Assembly: GCA_951799425.1 (NCBI GenBank)
Contig: OX637391.1
Location: 54,411,069 to 54,475,068, forward strand
DNA length: 64,000 bases
Source: Ilex aquifolium
Lineage: Eukaryota; Streptophyta; Magnoliopsida; Aquifoliales; Aquifoliaceae
Direction: 5' to 3'
The notes beneath the pieces were generated by a model. It made no database searches and had not been told where the DNA came from. It saw only the letters and a list, made by a program, of their open reading frames with translations. The position numbers were made by a program, and so were the translations under genes. This document shows, one piece after another, positions 63,646 through 64,000 of the stretch (position 1 is the stretch's first letter; each line of letters starts with the position of its first letter).

Positions 63646-64000
63646 GAAAAATTAGTGTACTAAAAAGTATGAAAAAAATAAATAAAACTTCTAGATCGCA
63701 AAATTTTTACAAACAATGAAATTTAATAAAATGAAACTACTAGTTCACTGTTCAAAAATTTTACAAATATTAACTACAAAAATATTAAAAAGGGCAAACT
63801 TCAGTTTACCCCCTTGTGGTTTGCCCTTAGAGCACATCACCCCCTTAACATTTAAAAATAAGCACTCAACCCCCTTATGGATTTGGACTAATCTGCTACC
63901 GTTATACTTTCTGTTAAAATTAACTGTGTGTATGTTACACGCGCCTAAATAACGGTTGAATGGGAAATCAAGTGCTTTCCTCCAAAATGAATGTGGGTAA
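63646..64000. other. AT-rich DNA ending in a probable transposon terminus
   Basis: From about 63,793 the sequence CAGTTTACCCCCTTGTGGTTT and following resembles a terminal region common among plant DNA transposons (recalled). The other end lies outside the window, so it cannot be confirmed. Confidence 0.35.

Overview
The window looks like nuclear DNA of a flowering plant, most likely a woody eudicot. It is AT-rich, has introns with GT..AG borders, carries a CC-NB-LRR (CNL) disease-resistance gene of the At4g27190/RPS2 type, and is packed with plant transposon families. The genus cannot be fixed by eye. Only two genes are clear. One is a very large CNL on the + strand (37,528-45,637). The other is a Yip1-family Golgi membrane protein on the - strand (exons between 49,788 and 55,284, 5' end not found). 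Several exon-like pieces near 60.7-63.0 kb (- strand) belong to genes I could not name.

Layout: 1-5 kb holds two Mutator-like non-autonomous elements. From 5,148 to 15,312 lies a complete but decayed Tat-lineage Ty3/gypsy element on the - strand, with 606/607-bp LTRs, a 5-bp target duplication, gag-PR-RT-RH-aRH-INT, an 85-bp tandem repeat and an extra antisense gene. A hAT MITE (15,333-15,986) follows. Next come two related satellite arrays (16.3-20.3 kb and 32.8-35.6 kb) with ~110-125-bp monomers; their first parts show a four-monomer higher-order period of ~430-450 bp. Between and beside the arrays lie copies of the CNL leader, a truncated CNL copy (28,579-28,697) cut by a second LTR element, and duplicated flanks. 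The CNL locus therefore seems to have been copied at least twice to the left, and those copies decayed.

The intact CNL has one long first exon (CC, NB-ARC, LRR) and then four 762-bp LRR exons lying on a ladder with a period of exactly 1,021 bp, each in phase 0, followed by a divergent terminal LRR exon. The joined model is about 2,138 residues. It also has a duplicated MHD motif exactly 30 bp apart. Differences among the four LRR modules fall mostly at positions expected to be solvent-exposed.

Right of the CNL are a LINE relic split by an LTR-like insertion, two head-to-tail Helitron-like elements with CCACCR-rich cores, and the Yip1 gene. A large Yip1 intron holds a hAT element with a divergent pair of plant snRNA-type promoters (USE plus TATA at Pol II spacing on both strands). 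Further hAT elements with 8-bp target duplications lie at 57.3, 57.7 and 59.3-60.7 kb; the last one disrupts a gene fragment. Element borders were found by matching terminal repeats and target duplications by eye. No database search was possible.
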